From assembly GCA_947258945.1 (NCBI GenBank), contig CAMYKJ010000192.1, positions 1-8,305 on the forward strand: a stretch of 8,305 bases of DNA. The letters are read 5' to 3'. The notes under the pieces were generated by a model. It did no database searches. It was not told the origin of the DNA and saw nothing but the letters and a program-made list of their open reading frames with translations. The stretch is from an uncultured Ectothiorhodospiraceae bacterium (GTDB lineage Bacteria > Pseudomonadota > Gammaproteobacteria > UBA9214). The position numbers and the translations under genes are program-made. This document shows positions 1 to 5,719 of this stretch, one piece after another (position 1 is the first letter of the stretch; the number at the start of each line of letters is the position of its first letter).

Positions 1-24
1 GAGATCGACAGTAAGTGTGTTCAT
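1..24 (-). CDS. aroB: 3-dehydroquinate synthase, N-terminal start only (partial)
   Basis: On the minus strand an ATG at 24-22 opens a frame that runs off the left edge and reads MNTLTVDL. AroB proteins commonly begin with this kind of strand (for example MxTLxVxLGERSYPI), and aroB directly follows aroK in most Gammaproteobacteria, so position and the eight visible residues agree. AroB converts DAHP to 3-dehydroquinate, the second step of the shikimate pathway, in the cytoplasm. No strong Shine-Dalgarno is visible upstream of the ATG. The gap to aroK is 55 bases and is mostly filled by an inverted repeat. With only eight codons, identification rests mainly on gene order. Confidence 0.68.
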
Positions 25-35
25 TGGCAATAGTA

Positions 36-105
36 TGAGGTCAGAGCACAATTTTTCCTAATAATCACCGTCAGGAATATCAGGAAAAAATGTATTCTGA
101 CCCCA
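36..105. repeat. Large imperfect inverted repeat (REP-like palindrome) between aroK and aroB
   Basis: Arm 39-59 (GGTCAGAGCACA followed by ATTTTTCCT) and arm 82-102 are reverse complements at 18 of 21 positions. One mismatch becomes a G-U wobble in RNA, and similarity continues weakly for a few bases beyond each arm. The loop is 22 bases (60-81) and contains two copies of TCAGGAA (71-77, 80-86). Transcribed with aroK-aroB, it would form a strong hairpin, but no U-tract follows it, so it is not a classic terminator. The motif GGGGTCAGA-n-TACATTTTTT is, from memory, a recurrent intergenic repeat in proteobacterial genomes, often linked to REP-associated Y1 transposases. No transposase is present here. 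The right arm forms the end of aroK. Confidence 0.75.
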
Positions 106-610
106 AATATTTGCAGATCTGCTTCACTACATCCTGCACGCGTTTGCCGTCGGTGTCGATCACCAGGCTGGCGATTTCGCGGTACAGTGGCTCGCGCTCG
201 GCCATCAGTGCCGCCAGCTTGCCGCGCGGATCGTCGGTCTGCAGCAGCGGACGGTTACGGTCCCGGCAGGTCCGCTTGAGCTGCTGATCGACCGAGGTAT
301 GCAGGTAAATCACCGTACCGCGCTCGCGCAGGTGCTGACGGTTCAGCGGGTCGAGGATGGCGCCGCCGCCGGTGGCCAGGATAATATCGGGCAGTTGTGT
401 CAGCTCGTCGATCACGGCTGCCTCGCGCCTGCGGAAGCCGGCCTCGCCCTCGAGTTCGAAGATCAGCGGTATGTCGACACCGGTGCGCTTCTCGATCTCG
501 TGGTCACTGTCGTGAAAGGGGCGCTTGAGCTGCTTCGACAGCTGGCGGCCAATGGTGGATTTACCGGCCCCCATGGGACCCGTCAGAAACAAACTGCCCG
601 GCATGTTCAT
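80..610 (-). CDS. aroK: Shikimate kinase
   Basis: This 176-residue protein phosphorylates shikimate with ATP to shikimate 3-phosphate in the cytoplasm, the fifth step toward chorismate. The Walker A P-loop GPMGAGKST lies at residues 11-19. DSD at 34-36 gives the Mg/shikimate-binding aspartates, FRRRE at 59-63 and ATGGGA at 79-84 are shikimate-binding motifs, and R120 in RNRPLL is the lid arginine. The start is ATG 610-608, or a second ATG at 604-602. No other ATG, GTG or TTG lies in frame back to the pilQ stop, and there is no clear Shine-Dalgarno. Both ATGs sit inside a perfect hairpin. The C-terminal residues GSEYIFS and the TGA stop are encoded by the arm of an inverted repeat, so the native tail (ending near KQICKYL) has been replaced or extended. 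The gene lies 75 bases after pilQ and 55 before aroB, and is probably cotranscribed with both. Confidence 0.95.
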   Translation of the reverse strand: MNMPGSLFLTGPMGAGKSTIGRQLSKQLKRPFHDSDHEIEKRTGVDIPLIFELEGEAGFRRREAAVIDELTQLPDIILATGGGAILDPLNRQHLRERGTVIYLHTSVDQQLKRTCRDRNRPLLQTDDPRGKLAALMAEREPLYREIASLVIDTDGKRVQDVVKQICKYLGSEYIFS

Positions 611-617
611 GCCGGGC
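596..617 (-). promoter_or_regulatory. Perfect hairpin covering the aroK start codons
   Basis: GCCCGGCATG (596-605) and CATGCCGGGC (608-617) are exact reverse complements separated by two bases. Both candidate aroK start codons (610-608 and 604-602) lie in the stem. In the aroK mRNA this would be a very stable GC-rich stem that could block initiation unless ribosomes arriving from pilQ, or another factor, open it. The base run after the stem (AGTTTGTTTCTG) is only loosely T-rich, so it is a poor terminator. The regulatory role is inferred; the dyad itself is seen directly. Confidence 0.5.
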
Positions 618-652
618 AGGTATGCCAGATCCAGGGTCGGCTGGCAAGTCGC

Positions 653-673
653 ACGGGCATGCGGGATACCCGT
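653..673 (-). other. Small hairpin just downstream of the pilQ stop
   Basis: ACGGGCAT (653-660) and ATACCCGT (666-673) pair at 7 of 8 positions around a five-base loop, 12 bases past the pilQ stop codon. No T-run follows on the minus strand, so it does not look like an intrinsic terminator. It may serve as an mRNA stabilising or processing structure between pilQ and aroK, but could be chance. Confidence 0.3.
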
Positions 674-685
674 AGTGTCGAAGTA

Positions 686-2770
686 TCAGATATTCAGGTC
701 TTCCTTGACAATCTTCGGGGTAATGAAGATCAGCAATTCGGACTTGTCGCTCTGTTTGGTGGTTTTCCTGAACATCCAGCCGACGACCGGTAATTCGCCA
801 AATATCGGTGTCCGCGTGGTATCGTCAATCTGTTGTTCCTCATAAATGCCGCCAAGTACCAGTGTCTCGCCGTTATCAACCAGCACCTGGGTGGATATCT
901 CGTTGGTGTCGATGGCCGGTACGTTGTCTACCGTGATATCACTGACGGCATCCTTGTTGATGACCAGGTCCATGATGATGCGATCATCCGGCGTGATCTG
1001 TGGTGTCGCCTCCAGCCGCAACACGGCCTTTTTGAAGGCTGTGGTGGCAGCGCCGCTGGACGAGGCCTCACGATAGGGGATCTCGGTGCCGGTCTCGATG
1101 AAGGCGGCCTTCTGGTTGGAGGTCAGCACCCGCGGGCTGGAGATGATCTCGCCCTGGCCTTCGGCCTCCATTGCGCTCAGTTCCAGATCGAGCGTGTAGC
1201 TGCCCAGCTTGGCAATATTCACGCCAAAGGCGGAAGCGGCCGAGTCTGCAACCGGCAGGCTGACGATGAACGGGCTCGGATTCCGGCCACCATAGTCAAT
1301 CGTGGTGGTACCGTTGTCGACGACATTGGTGTTGTTGAAGCCGAACTGCACACCAATATCGCGTTTGAAATCATCATTGGCGATAACGATGCGCGATTCG
1401 ATCAGCACCTGGCGGACCGGGACATCCAGGCGCGCGATCAGCTTGCGGATCTCGGTCAGCTTGTCAGCGGTATCCTGCACCAGCAGGGTATTGGTACGCG
1501 TGTCGATCGTTGCCATGCCGCGGTCCGACATCAGGGTGGTGTCACCGCTCTTCAGCAGCTTGGCGATGTCTCCGGCCTTGGCATAATTGACCTGCATGTA
1601 TTCAGAGTAGAGCGGCTCGAGTTCCTGGATCTGTTTCTTGGATTCAAGCTCGAGCTTTTCGCGCGCTGCAATTTCCTCGCTCGGCGCCACCAGCATCACG
1701 GTGCCGGTCTGGCGCATGGCAAGGCCCTTGGTTTTCAGGATGATGTCCAGTGCCTGGTCCCAGGGGACATTCTTCAGACGGAGGGTCAGGCTGCCGCGCA
1801 CGGTGTCGCTGACCACCACGTTGATACCGGTAAAGTCGGCAATCAGCTGCAGGACAGAGCGGACCTCGATGTCCTGGAAGTTGAGCGAGAGCTTCTCGCC
1901 GGAGAAGCCGAGTTCGTCCTTCTTGCTTTCCTCGACTTCCTTCTTGGTCAGCTGGCGGACCTCGATCGTGAACTGGTCATCCGCCTGGTAGGCAATGTAA
2001 TCGTATTCGCCCATGGGCGTAATGATCATGTGGACATTCTCACCCTTCGTGAAGGTGTCGATGGTCTTTACCGGCGTGGCGAAGTCGAGCACGTCCAGAC
2101 GACGCTGCAGTTCCTGCGGCAGGCTGGCACGGTAGAAATCCACCACGACCTTGCCGCTTTCCTGGCGCATATCAACCGGGATAGACGGGTCGGACAGGCT
2201 GACGATAACGCGGCCTTCGCCGCTCTCGCCGCGGCGGAAGTCGATATTACTCAGCTGGCTGCCACCGCCACCGGATACCCGTTCCGCGATGGCCTCGGCC
2301 TCGGACAGTTCGCGACCTGCACTCTGGATGGTCAGAACCACCGTATTGCCATCGGCGTGTGCCTCGTAGGGCACCATGTCAATCAGGTTGATTACGACAC
2401 GCGTGCGGCCCTTGGCTTCAACAACGGTCATGCTGTCGGCCATGCCGATGCCGATATTGCTGGTGCGTGTGTTCAGTCCGCTGGAGGTATTCGGAAAGTC
2501 CAGGGCAATTCGGGCCGGATTGTCGATGGTGAAACTCAGTGGCTTGACGGCCGGCTGGCTCATGGTCAGGGTGATCTGCGCCTTGTTACCCGGCAGGCTG
2601 GTAAAGTCGACGGCCTGCAGCGTGTTCGCGGGAGCCCCGAAGGCGACATGTGCATTCAGCGTGCCGGCCAGGAACAGCATGGCAGCTGTCATCAGCTTGC
2701 GCCATTGCGCACCCGACTGATGCCCGAAGGATTCACTCTGTTGCATCCGGCGAGAAAAGTATCCAGTCAT
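686..2770 (-). CDS. pilQ: Type IV pilus outer-membrane secretin PilQ
   Basis: PilQ forms the multimeric outer-membrane channel through which the pilus fibre emerges. Numbering from the ATG at 2770 (694 residues): a signal peptide with hydrophobic stretch near 27-43 and a likely cleavage after AFGA (about 46); two AMIN peptidoglycan-binding domains at about 50-150 and 170-275, joined by a glycine-rich SGGGGS linker near 168; an N0/STN domain from about 294 (LSLNFQDIEVRSVLQLIADF) to 365; an N1 domain from about 385; and the secretin barrel to the end, with EIISSPRVLTSNQKAAFIETG and VDNGETLVLGGIYEEQ plus the closing GWMFRKTTKQSDKSELLIFITP. All domains appear intact. A GTG at 2779 opens the same frame three codons earlier, but that GTG lies inside AGGGTGA, which makes a good ribosome-binding site 5-6 bases before ATG 2770, so the ATG is preferred. 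Last pil gene of the operon, 22 bases after pilP. Confidence 0.97.
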   Translation of the reverse strand: MTGYFSRRMQQSESFGHQSGAQWRKLMTAAMLFLAGTLNAHVAFGAPANTLQAVDFTSLPGNKAQITLTMSQPAVKPLSFTIDNPARIALDFPNTSSGLNTRTSNIGIGMADSMTVVEAKGRTRVVINLIDMVPYEAHADGNTVVLTIQSAGRELSEAEAIAERVSGGGGSQLSNIDFRRGESGEGRVIVSLSDPSIPVDMRQESGKVVVDFYRASLPQELQRRLDVLDFATPVKTIDTFTKGENVHMIITPMGEYDYIAYQADDQFTIEVRQLTKKEVEESKKDELGFSGEKLSLNFQDIEVRSVLQLIADFTGINVVVSDTVRGSLTLRLKNVPWDQALDIILKTKGLAMRQTGTVMLVAPSEEIAAREKLELESKKQIQELEPLYSEYMQVNYAKAGDIAKLLKSGDTTLMSDRGMATIDTRTNTLLVQDTADKLTEIRKLIARLDVPVRQVLIESRIVIANDDFKRDIGVQFGFNNTNVVDNGTTTIDYGGRNPSPFIVSLPVADSAASAFGVNIAKLGSYTLDLELSAMEAEGQGEIISSPRVLTSNQKAAFIETGTEIPYREASSSGAATTAFKKAVLRLEATPQITPDDRIIMDLVINKDAVSDITVDNVPAIDTNEISTQVLVDNGETLVLGGIYEEQQIDDTTRTPIFGELPVVGWMFRKTTKQSDKSELLIFITPKIVKEDLNI

Positions 2771-2788
2771 TGTTTTCACCCTGTGGGA

Positions 2789-2833
2789 TTATTCACTGAT
2801 TGCGATCGAGGCCTGGCGTTCTATCCAGCCGCC
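2789..2833 (-). pseudogene. pilP: Out-of-frame remnant of the PilP C-terminus
   Basis: One frame over from the open pilP reading frame, 2833-2789 reads GGWIERQASIAISE followed by TAA. PilP proteins characteristically end in a segment like this (GGWIERPASLALSE in related proteins, from memory). This is therefore the ancestral end of pilP, now disconnected from its N-terminal part by a deletion that also shifted the frame. The ancestral stop (2791-2789) would lie 18 bases before the pilQ ATG. Confidence 0.8.
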
Positions 2834-3182
2834 GATACCTGCCGACCATGCGCAGGCTGTCCAGCGGGAATTCCTCCAGCGGTTCAGTCGGGCGCTCGAA
2901 ATCCGGTTTGATACCGGAGCTGACCGGTTTGTTACTGGCCACGGCGGCCTGCTGATGTGAAAAGGCAGGCACGGTGAACGGGTCACGCAGGTCGGTTGCC
3001 GCATAGGTAAAGGATTCGTAGGGCTTGAACTCCGGCAGCGGTTCGATATCGGAACGTTGCTGGTTCTTTACCTGCTTGGCGTAGTCTGCCAGGTCGGTGG
3101 TCGGATCGCTGCTGCAGCCGGCCAGGGCGGTGACGGCTGCGGCGAGTAACAAGCTGCGAAAAGGATGACTGGAGATAATCAT
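2793..3182 (-). CDS. pilP: Type IV pilus inner-membrane lipoprotein PilP, truncated/frameshifted
   Basis: PilP is an inner-membrane lipoprotein that binds the PilN-PilO pair through its N-terminal half and the N0 region of PilQ through a C-terminal beta-domain. The frame gives 129 residues against roughly 170-180 usual for the family. Visible are a lipoprotein signal peptide with lipobox LAGC (Cys23), the conserved EPLPEFKPYESFTYAATDLRDPF segment (about 47-70), and the start of the beta-domain, FPLDSLRMVG (about 105-114). After MVG the reading changes to a non-homologous tail (RYRRLDRTPGLDRNQ), while the true C-terminus is encoded just downstream in the +1 frame. About 45-50 codons of the beta-domain are missing. 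The ATG overlaps the pilO stop by four bases (ATGA), indicating translational coupling. If expressed, the product would keep the anchor and PilNO-binding part but lack the PilQ-binding part. Confidence 0.85.
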   Translation of the reverse strand: MIISSHPFRSLLLAAAVTALAGCSSDPTTDLADYAKQVKNQQRSDIEPLPEFKPYESFTYAATDLRDPFTVPAFSHQQAAVASNKPVSSGIKPDFERPTEPLEEFPLDSLRMVGRYRRLDRTPGLDRNQ

Positions 3183-3805
3183 TTCTTGCCCTTGCCTCCG
3201 GTTTTCTTGCCTTGCCCGCCGGCGCGCTCCTCATCTTCAAGGTAGCGATAGGTCTTGGCGGTCAGGTTCATGGCGAGGCGGCCGGTCTTCTTGCCTTCCA
3301 GGCGCTTGATGCTGACATTATGCAGCGTAACGATACGCGGGAGTGCTGCCACACCGCTGACGAAATCACCGAATTCATGGTAATCGCCCACCACACTGAT
3401 ATTGATCGGCAGCTCTGCATAGAATTCGCGCGGTACTTCCGCTCTCGGCTTGAACAGTTCAAACTCCAGGCCACTGGCGAGACCGGTTTGCGAAACATCG
3501 ACCAGCAGATCGGCGACCTCGGTCTTGTTGGGCAGCTGGCGCAGCATCGCACCGAATGATTCACGCATCTCCGCGAGCTGGTTCTCGTAGGCCTCCAGAT
3601 TGACGGCCTGCTTGGCCTTCTTCTCGAAGACCTTTTTCAGGTCCTGTTCCTTCCTTTCGATTTCCTCCAGGGCCAGCAGCTGGTCCTTGGAGTGGAACCA
3701 GTAGCCGAGAAATATAACGCACCCCATCAGGAACAGTATGACGACTGCCTTGGCGGCAGCCGGCCAGCGTGCGACGTTTGTCAGGTCAAGTTCGTTGATA
3801 TCCAT
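3179..3805 (-). CDS. pilO: Type IV pilus inner-membrane alignment protein PilO
   Basis: PilO (208 residues) is a bitopic inner-membrane protein that pairs with PilN in the periplasm and links PilM to PilP/PilQ. It has a short cytoplasmic N-terminus (MDINELDLTNVARWP), one transmembrane helix at about residues 22-40 (AVVILFLMGCVIFLGYWF), a charged coiled-coil at about 45-85 (ALEEIERKEQDLKKVFEKKAK), then an alpha/beta periplasmic domain with LRQLPNKTEVADLLVDVSQ and FYAELPINISVVGDYHEFGDFV, typical of the family. The C-terminus is unusually lysine/glycine rich (GGQGKKTGGKGKK). The frame stays open upstream to 3988 inside pilN, but the ATG at 3805, four bases after the pilN stop, gives the family-like N-terminus. 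It overlaps pilP by four bases. Confidence 0.95.
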   Translation of the reverse strand: MDINELDLTNVARWPAAAKAVVILFLMGCVIFLGYWFHSKDQLLALEEIERKEQDLKKVFEKKAKQAVNLEAYENQLAEMRESFGAMLRQLPNKTEVADLLVDVSQTGLASGLEFELFKPRAEVPREFYAELPINISVVGDYHEFGDFVSGVAALPRIVTLHNVSIKRLEGKKTGRLAMNLTAKTYRYLEDEERAGGQGKKTGGKGKK

Positions 3806-3809
3806 CGTA

Positions 3810-4373
3810 TTATCCGGCCTCATCCGACTTCTGCTTGGCCTTTTGCTTGCCGCGCAGACTGAAGTTGGCGATGCGGCGGCGCTCGGAGGTGGACGACTTG
3901 ATCTGGTCGAGGCGTGGTCCACCGAACCACTCCGAGTTCTCAATGCCGCGCATATAATCGGATACGCGGGCATTGGACTGGGCGACACCTTTCATATTGA
4001 GGTTGCGACCCTTCTGGGTGAAGGCTTTCAGGTAAACACCATCCGGCAGGGTCCGGACCAGTTCGTCCATCAGGTGAACGCTTTCCGGCCGGCTGCTTTG
4101 CAGTTCCTGAATGACATTCATTCGGGCGAGCAGGTCACCCTTCATCCTTTCGAGTTCCTTGATGCGGCCGATGCGCTTGTTGAGCAGGTCGATTTCGCTC
4201 TGCAGGAAATCATTGCGCTCATGCTGGTTATCGATCATGCCGCTGATATGCAGGTGGGAAAACAGCACAATCAGGCCGGCGATAAGGACCGAACCACCAG
4301 ACAGAAAAGCGAATTCGCGCTGTTTCTGCTTGTTGAGTTCTTCACGCCAAGGGAGCAGGTTAATGCGTGCCAT
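3810..4373 (-). CDS. pilN: Type IV pilus inner-membrane assembly protein PilN
   Basis: PilN (187 residues) carries the hallmark cytoplasmic N-terminal motif INLLPWREE (residues 4-12) that docks into PilM. A single transmembrane helix follows at about 23-42 (FLSGGSVLIAGLIVLFSHLH), then a periplasmic coiled-coil (about 48-85) and a small ferredoxin-like domain containing LMDELVRTLPDGVYLKAFTQ. It heterodimerises with PilO. The start is ATG 4373-4371, one base after the pilM stop, with AGGAG about 11 bases upstream inside the end of pilM. The C-terminus is basic (RGKQKAKQKSDEAG). Length and architecture are normal. Confidence 0.96.
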   Translation of the reverse strand: MARINLLPWREELNKQKQREFAFLSGGSVLIAGLIVLFSHLHISGMIDNQHERNDFLQSEIDLLNKRIGRIKELERMKGDLLARMNVIQELQSSRPESVHLMDELVRTLPDGVYLKAFTQKGRNLNMKGVAQSNARVSDYMRGIENSEWFGGPRLDQIKSSTSERRRIANFSLRGKQKAKQKSDEAG

Positions 4374-4374
4374 A

Positions 4375-5445
4375 TCAGTCGAAGCTCCTGAGGGCCAGTC
4401 CGCAGGCGATCAGCAGTGCTGGCGCGTCATTACTCAGTGTCTGCGGCTTGACCCGGGCAGACAGTGACATTGATGCAAACGGATTGGCAATGGTCGTTTC
4501 GACACCGAGTTTGTCCTGGATCATTTCATCCATGCCCGGGATCGACGCGCTGCCACCGGCAAGCACGATGTGATCGACCTTGCTGTGCGGACTGGAAGAG
4601 TAAAAGAATTGCAGCGAGCGGCTGGCCTGCTGCGTCATTGCTTCCTTGAACGGCTCCAGTACATCGGTAACGTAATTTTCCGGCAAGCCGCCCTGGCGCT
4701 TTGCCATACCGGCCTCCTCGTAGGACAGGCCATAACGACGCATGATTTCCTCGGTCAGCTGCTTGCCGCCGAACACCGTGTCGCGTGTATAGACACTCTT
4801 CTGGTCATGCATGACATTCAGTGTCGTCATGGTTGCGCCGACGTCGATGACTGCAACCGTCTTGCCAGCACCATGGTCTGGCAACTGGTCGGCCAGCAGA
4901 GCAAATGCGTTTTCGCTGGCGAACGACTCGACATCCATGATCTGCGTATTCAGTCCACCGGTTTCGACGGCGGCATTGCGCAGGTCGACATTCTCGCTGC
5001 GGCAGGCGGCCAGCAGGACATCGACCGTATCGGGATTTTTCTCCGACGGACCAATGATCTCGAAATCGAGATTGACCTCTTCCAGTGGATAGGGAACGTA
5101 CTGGTCGGCCTCGAGTTCGATCTGGCTTTCCATGTCGTCCTCGCTGAGGCCGGCCGGCATCGGGATCACCTTGGTAATCGTAGAGGAGCCGGCGATAGCG
5201 ACCGCGGCGTGCCGGGTGCGCGTGCCGGAGCGCTTGACGGCTCGGCGTACCGCTTCACCGACGGCATCGACGTCGGTGATGTTTTTTTCTACCACGGCAT
5301 TCGGTGGCAGGGGCTCGACGGCGTAGCTTTCCACGCGATAGCGTGTGCCGCTTCGGCTCAGTTCCAGGAGTTTGACCGCCGTGGAACTGATATCCAGACC
5401 GATGAGAGGTGGAGTTGTCCGTTTAAAAAGTTGCGCGATTGGCAC
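4375..5445 (-). CDS. pilM: Type IV pilus actin-like ATP-binding protein PilM
   Basis: PilM (356 residues) is a cytoplasmic FtsA/actin-fold protein that binds ATP and recruits PilN to the pilus motor complex. The phosphate-1 motif GLDISSTAVKLLEL lies at about residues 16-29, the strongly conserved ESYAVEPLPPNAVVEKNI segment at about 39-56, EADQYVPYPLEEVNLDFE around 112-130, the phosphate-2 motif VIDVGATMT around 199-207, and the adenosine motif VLAGGSASIPGM around 290-301. The start is GTG 5445-5443 with AAGGGA six bases upstream, and the N-terminus PIAQLFKRTTPPLIG fits the family. It is the first gene of the pil operon, with a strong promoter about 50 bases upstream, and its stop is one base from the pilN ATG. 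Confidence 0.97.
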   Translation of the reverse strand: MPIAQLFKRTTPPLIGLDISSTAVKLLELSRSGTRYRVESYAVEPLPPNAVVEKNITDVDAVGEAVRRAVKRSGTRTRHAAVAIAGSSTITKVIPMPAGLSEDDMESQIELEADQYVPYPLEEVNLDFEIIGPSEKNPDTVDVLLAACRSENVDLRNAAVETGGLNTQIMDVESFASENAFALLADQLPDHGAGKTVAVIDVGATMTTLNVMHDQKSVYTRDTVFGGKQLTEEIMRRYGLSYEEAGMAKRQGGLPENYVTDVLEPFKEAMTQQASRSLQFFYSSSPHSKVDHIVLAGGSASIPGMDEMIQDKLGVETTIANPFASMSLSARVKPQTLSNDAPALLIACGLALRSFD

Positions 5446-5495
5446 AATATTTCCCTTTTCTTACCCGCTGTTGTATGACACAGGTAGTTCGCCGC

Positions 5496-5524
5496 ATTAG
5501 AGGACATTGCCAACTGATTGTCAA
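5496..5524 (-). promoter_or_regulatory. Predicted sigma-70 promoter of the pilM operon
   Basis: On the minus strand TTGACA (5524-5519, perfect -35) is followed by a 17-base spacer and TCTAAT (5501-5496, five of six matches to the -10 consensus). The expected transcript starts near 5489, giving a leader of about 45 bases before the pilM GTG. This is the best promoter match I found in the intergenic region and is correctly oriented for pilMNOPQ-aroK-aroB. Confidence 0.75.
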
Positions 5525-5535
5525 CTAATGTGTAA

Positions 5536-5617
5536 TGTGAAACAAAGGTTGTGTTACTGCTTATCGGACGGTTACGTGTGAAACAAAGGTTGTGTTACTG
5601 CTTATCGGACGGTTACG
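5536..5617. repeat. Perfect tandem duplication of a 41-bp unit
   Basis: Copies at 5536-5576 and 5577-5617 are identical over all 41 bases; each begins TGTGAAACAAAGG and ends CGGACGGTTACG. They abut with no spacer. The block lies 12 bases upstream of the pilM -35 box (about -47 to -128 relative to the predicted start) and upstream of ponA, so any protein-binding site in the unit would be present twice. No long dyad is visible inside the unit. There are only two copies and no spacers, so this is not a CRISPR. Confidence 0.95.
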
Positions 5618-5628
5618 CTTTTAGTTTA

Positions 5629-5644
5629 GAAAAAATGTGTCCCC
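5629..5644. repeat. Short relative of the aroK/aroB repeat motif
   Basis: GAAAAAATGTGTCCCC resembles the arm at 83-104, which has the same GAAAAAATGT core but ends ATTCTGACCCC. Both short motifs are, from memory, common in proteobacterial intergenic DNA near REP-type elements. Here it is a single half-site with no clear partner arm, so it is probably a remnant. Confidence 0.4.
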
Positions 5645-5663
5645 ACTCCGTTACATCGTAATT

Positions 5664-5669
5664 TATGAT
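5664..5669 (+). promoter_or_regulatory. Possible -10 element for ponA (weak)
   Basis: TATGAT matches the -10 consensus at five of six positions on the plus strand, about 55 bases before the ponA ATG. No acceptable -35 hexamer lies 16-18 bases upstream (the sequence there is C-rich), so this is only a candidate. I saw no better plus-strand promoter in the interval. Confidence 0.25.
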
Positions 5670-5719
5670 GAGCCGCAAGGTGGTTCTTTGAACCCGATCA
5701 CAGGTTGCAGAATTTCAAG

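Noticed and set aside
36..105. Insertion sequence
   Set aside because: The palindrome is only about 70 bases, has no transposase and no target-site duplication I can see; it fits a REP/MITE-size element instead.
596..617. Intrinsic terminator ending the pil operon
   Set aside because: The stem is strong but is followed by an interrupted T-rich stretch inside aroK codons, and it covers the start codon of an intact gene, so termination is unlikely to be its main role.
833..2911. A 692-codon open frame on the plus strand opposite pilQ
   Set aside because: The opposite strand encodes an unmistakable full-length secretin. The plus-strand translation has no recognisable domain and is a by-product of GC-rich codon use.
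3806..3988. N-terminal extension of pilO into pilN
   Set aside because: The extension is low-complexity Ser/Arg/Pro sequence overlapping pilN codons; PilO homologues start near MDINELDLTN at 3805.
4800..5445. PilM as FtsA or another actin-like protein
   Set aside because: The specific PilM segments (ISSTAVKLLELSRS, VEPLPPNAVVEKNI) and the position ahead of pilN settle the identity.
5536..5617. CRISPR-like repeats
   Set aside because: There are only two copies, directly adjacent with no spacer, and no cas genes are present.
5665..5691. Short upstream frame MMSRKVVL before ponA as a leader peptide
   Set aside because: There is no ribosome-binding site, no attenuator structure and no run of regulatory codons; a frame of nine codons including the stop is expected by chance.
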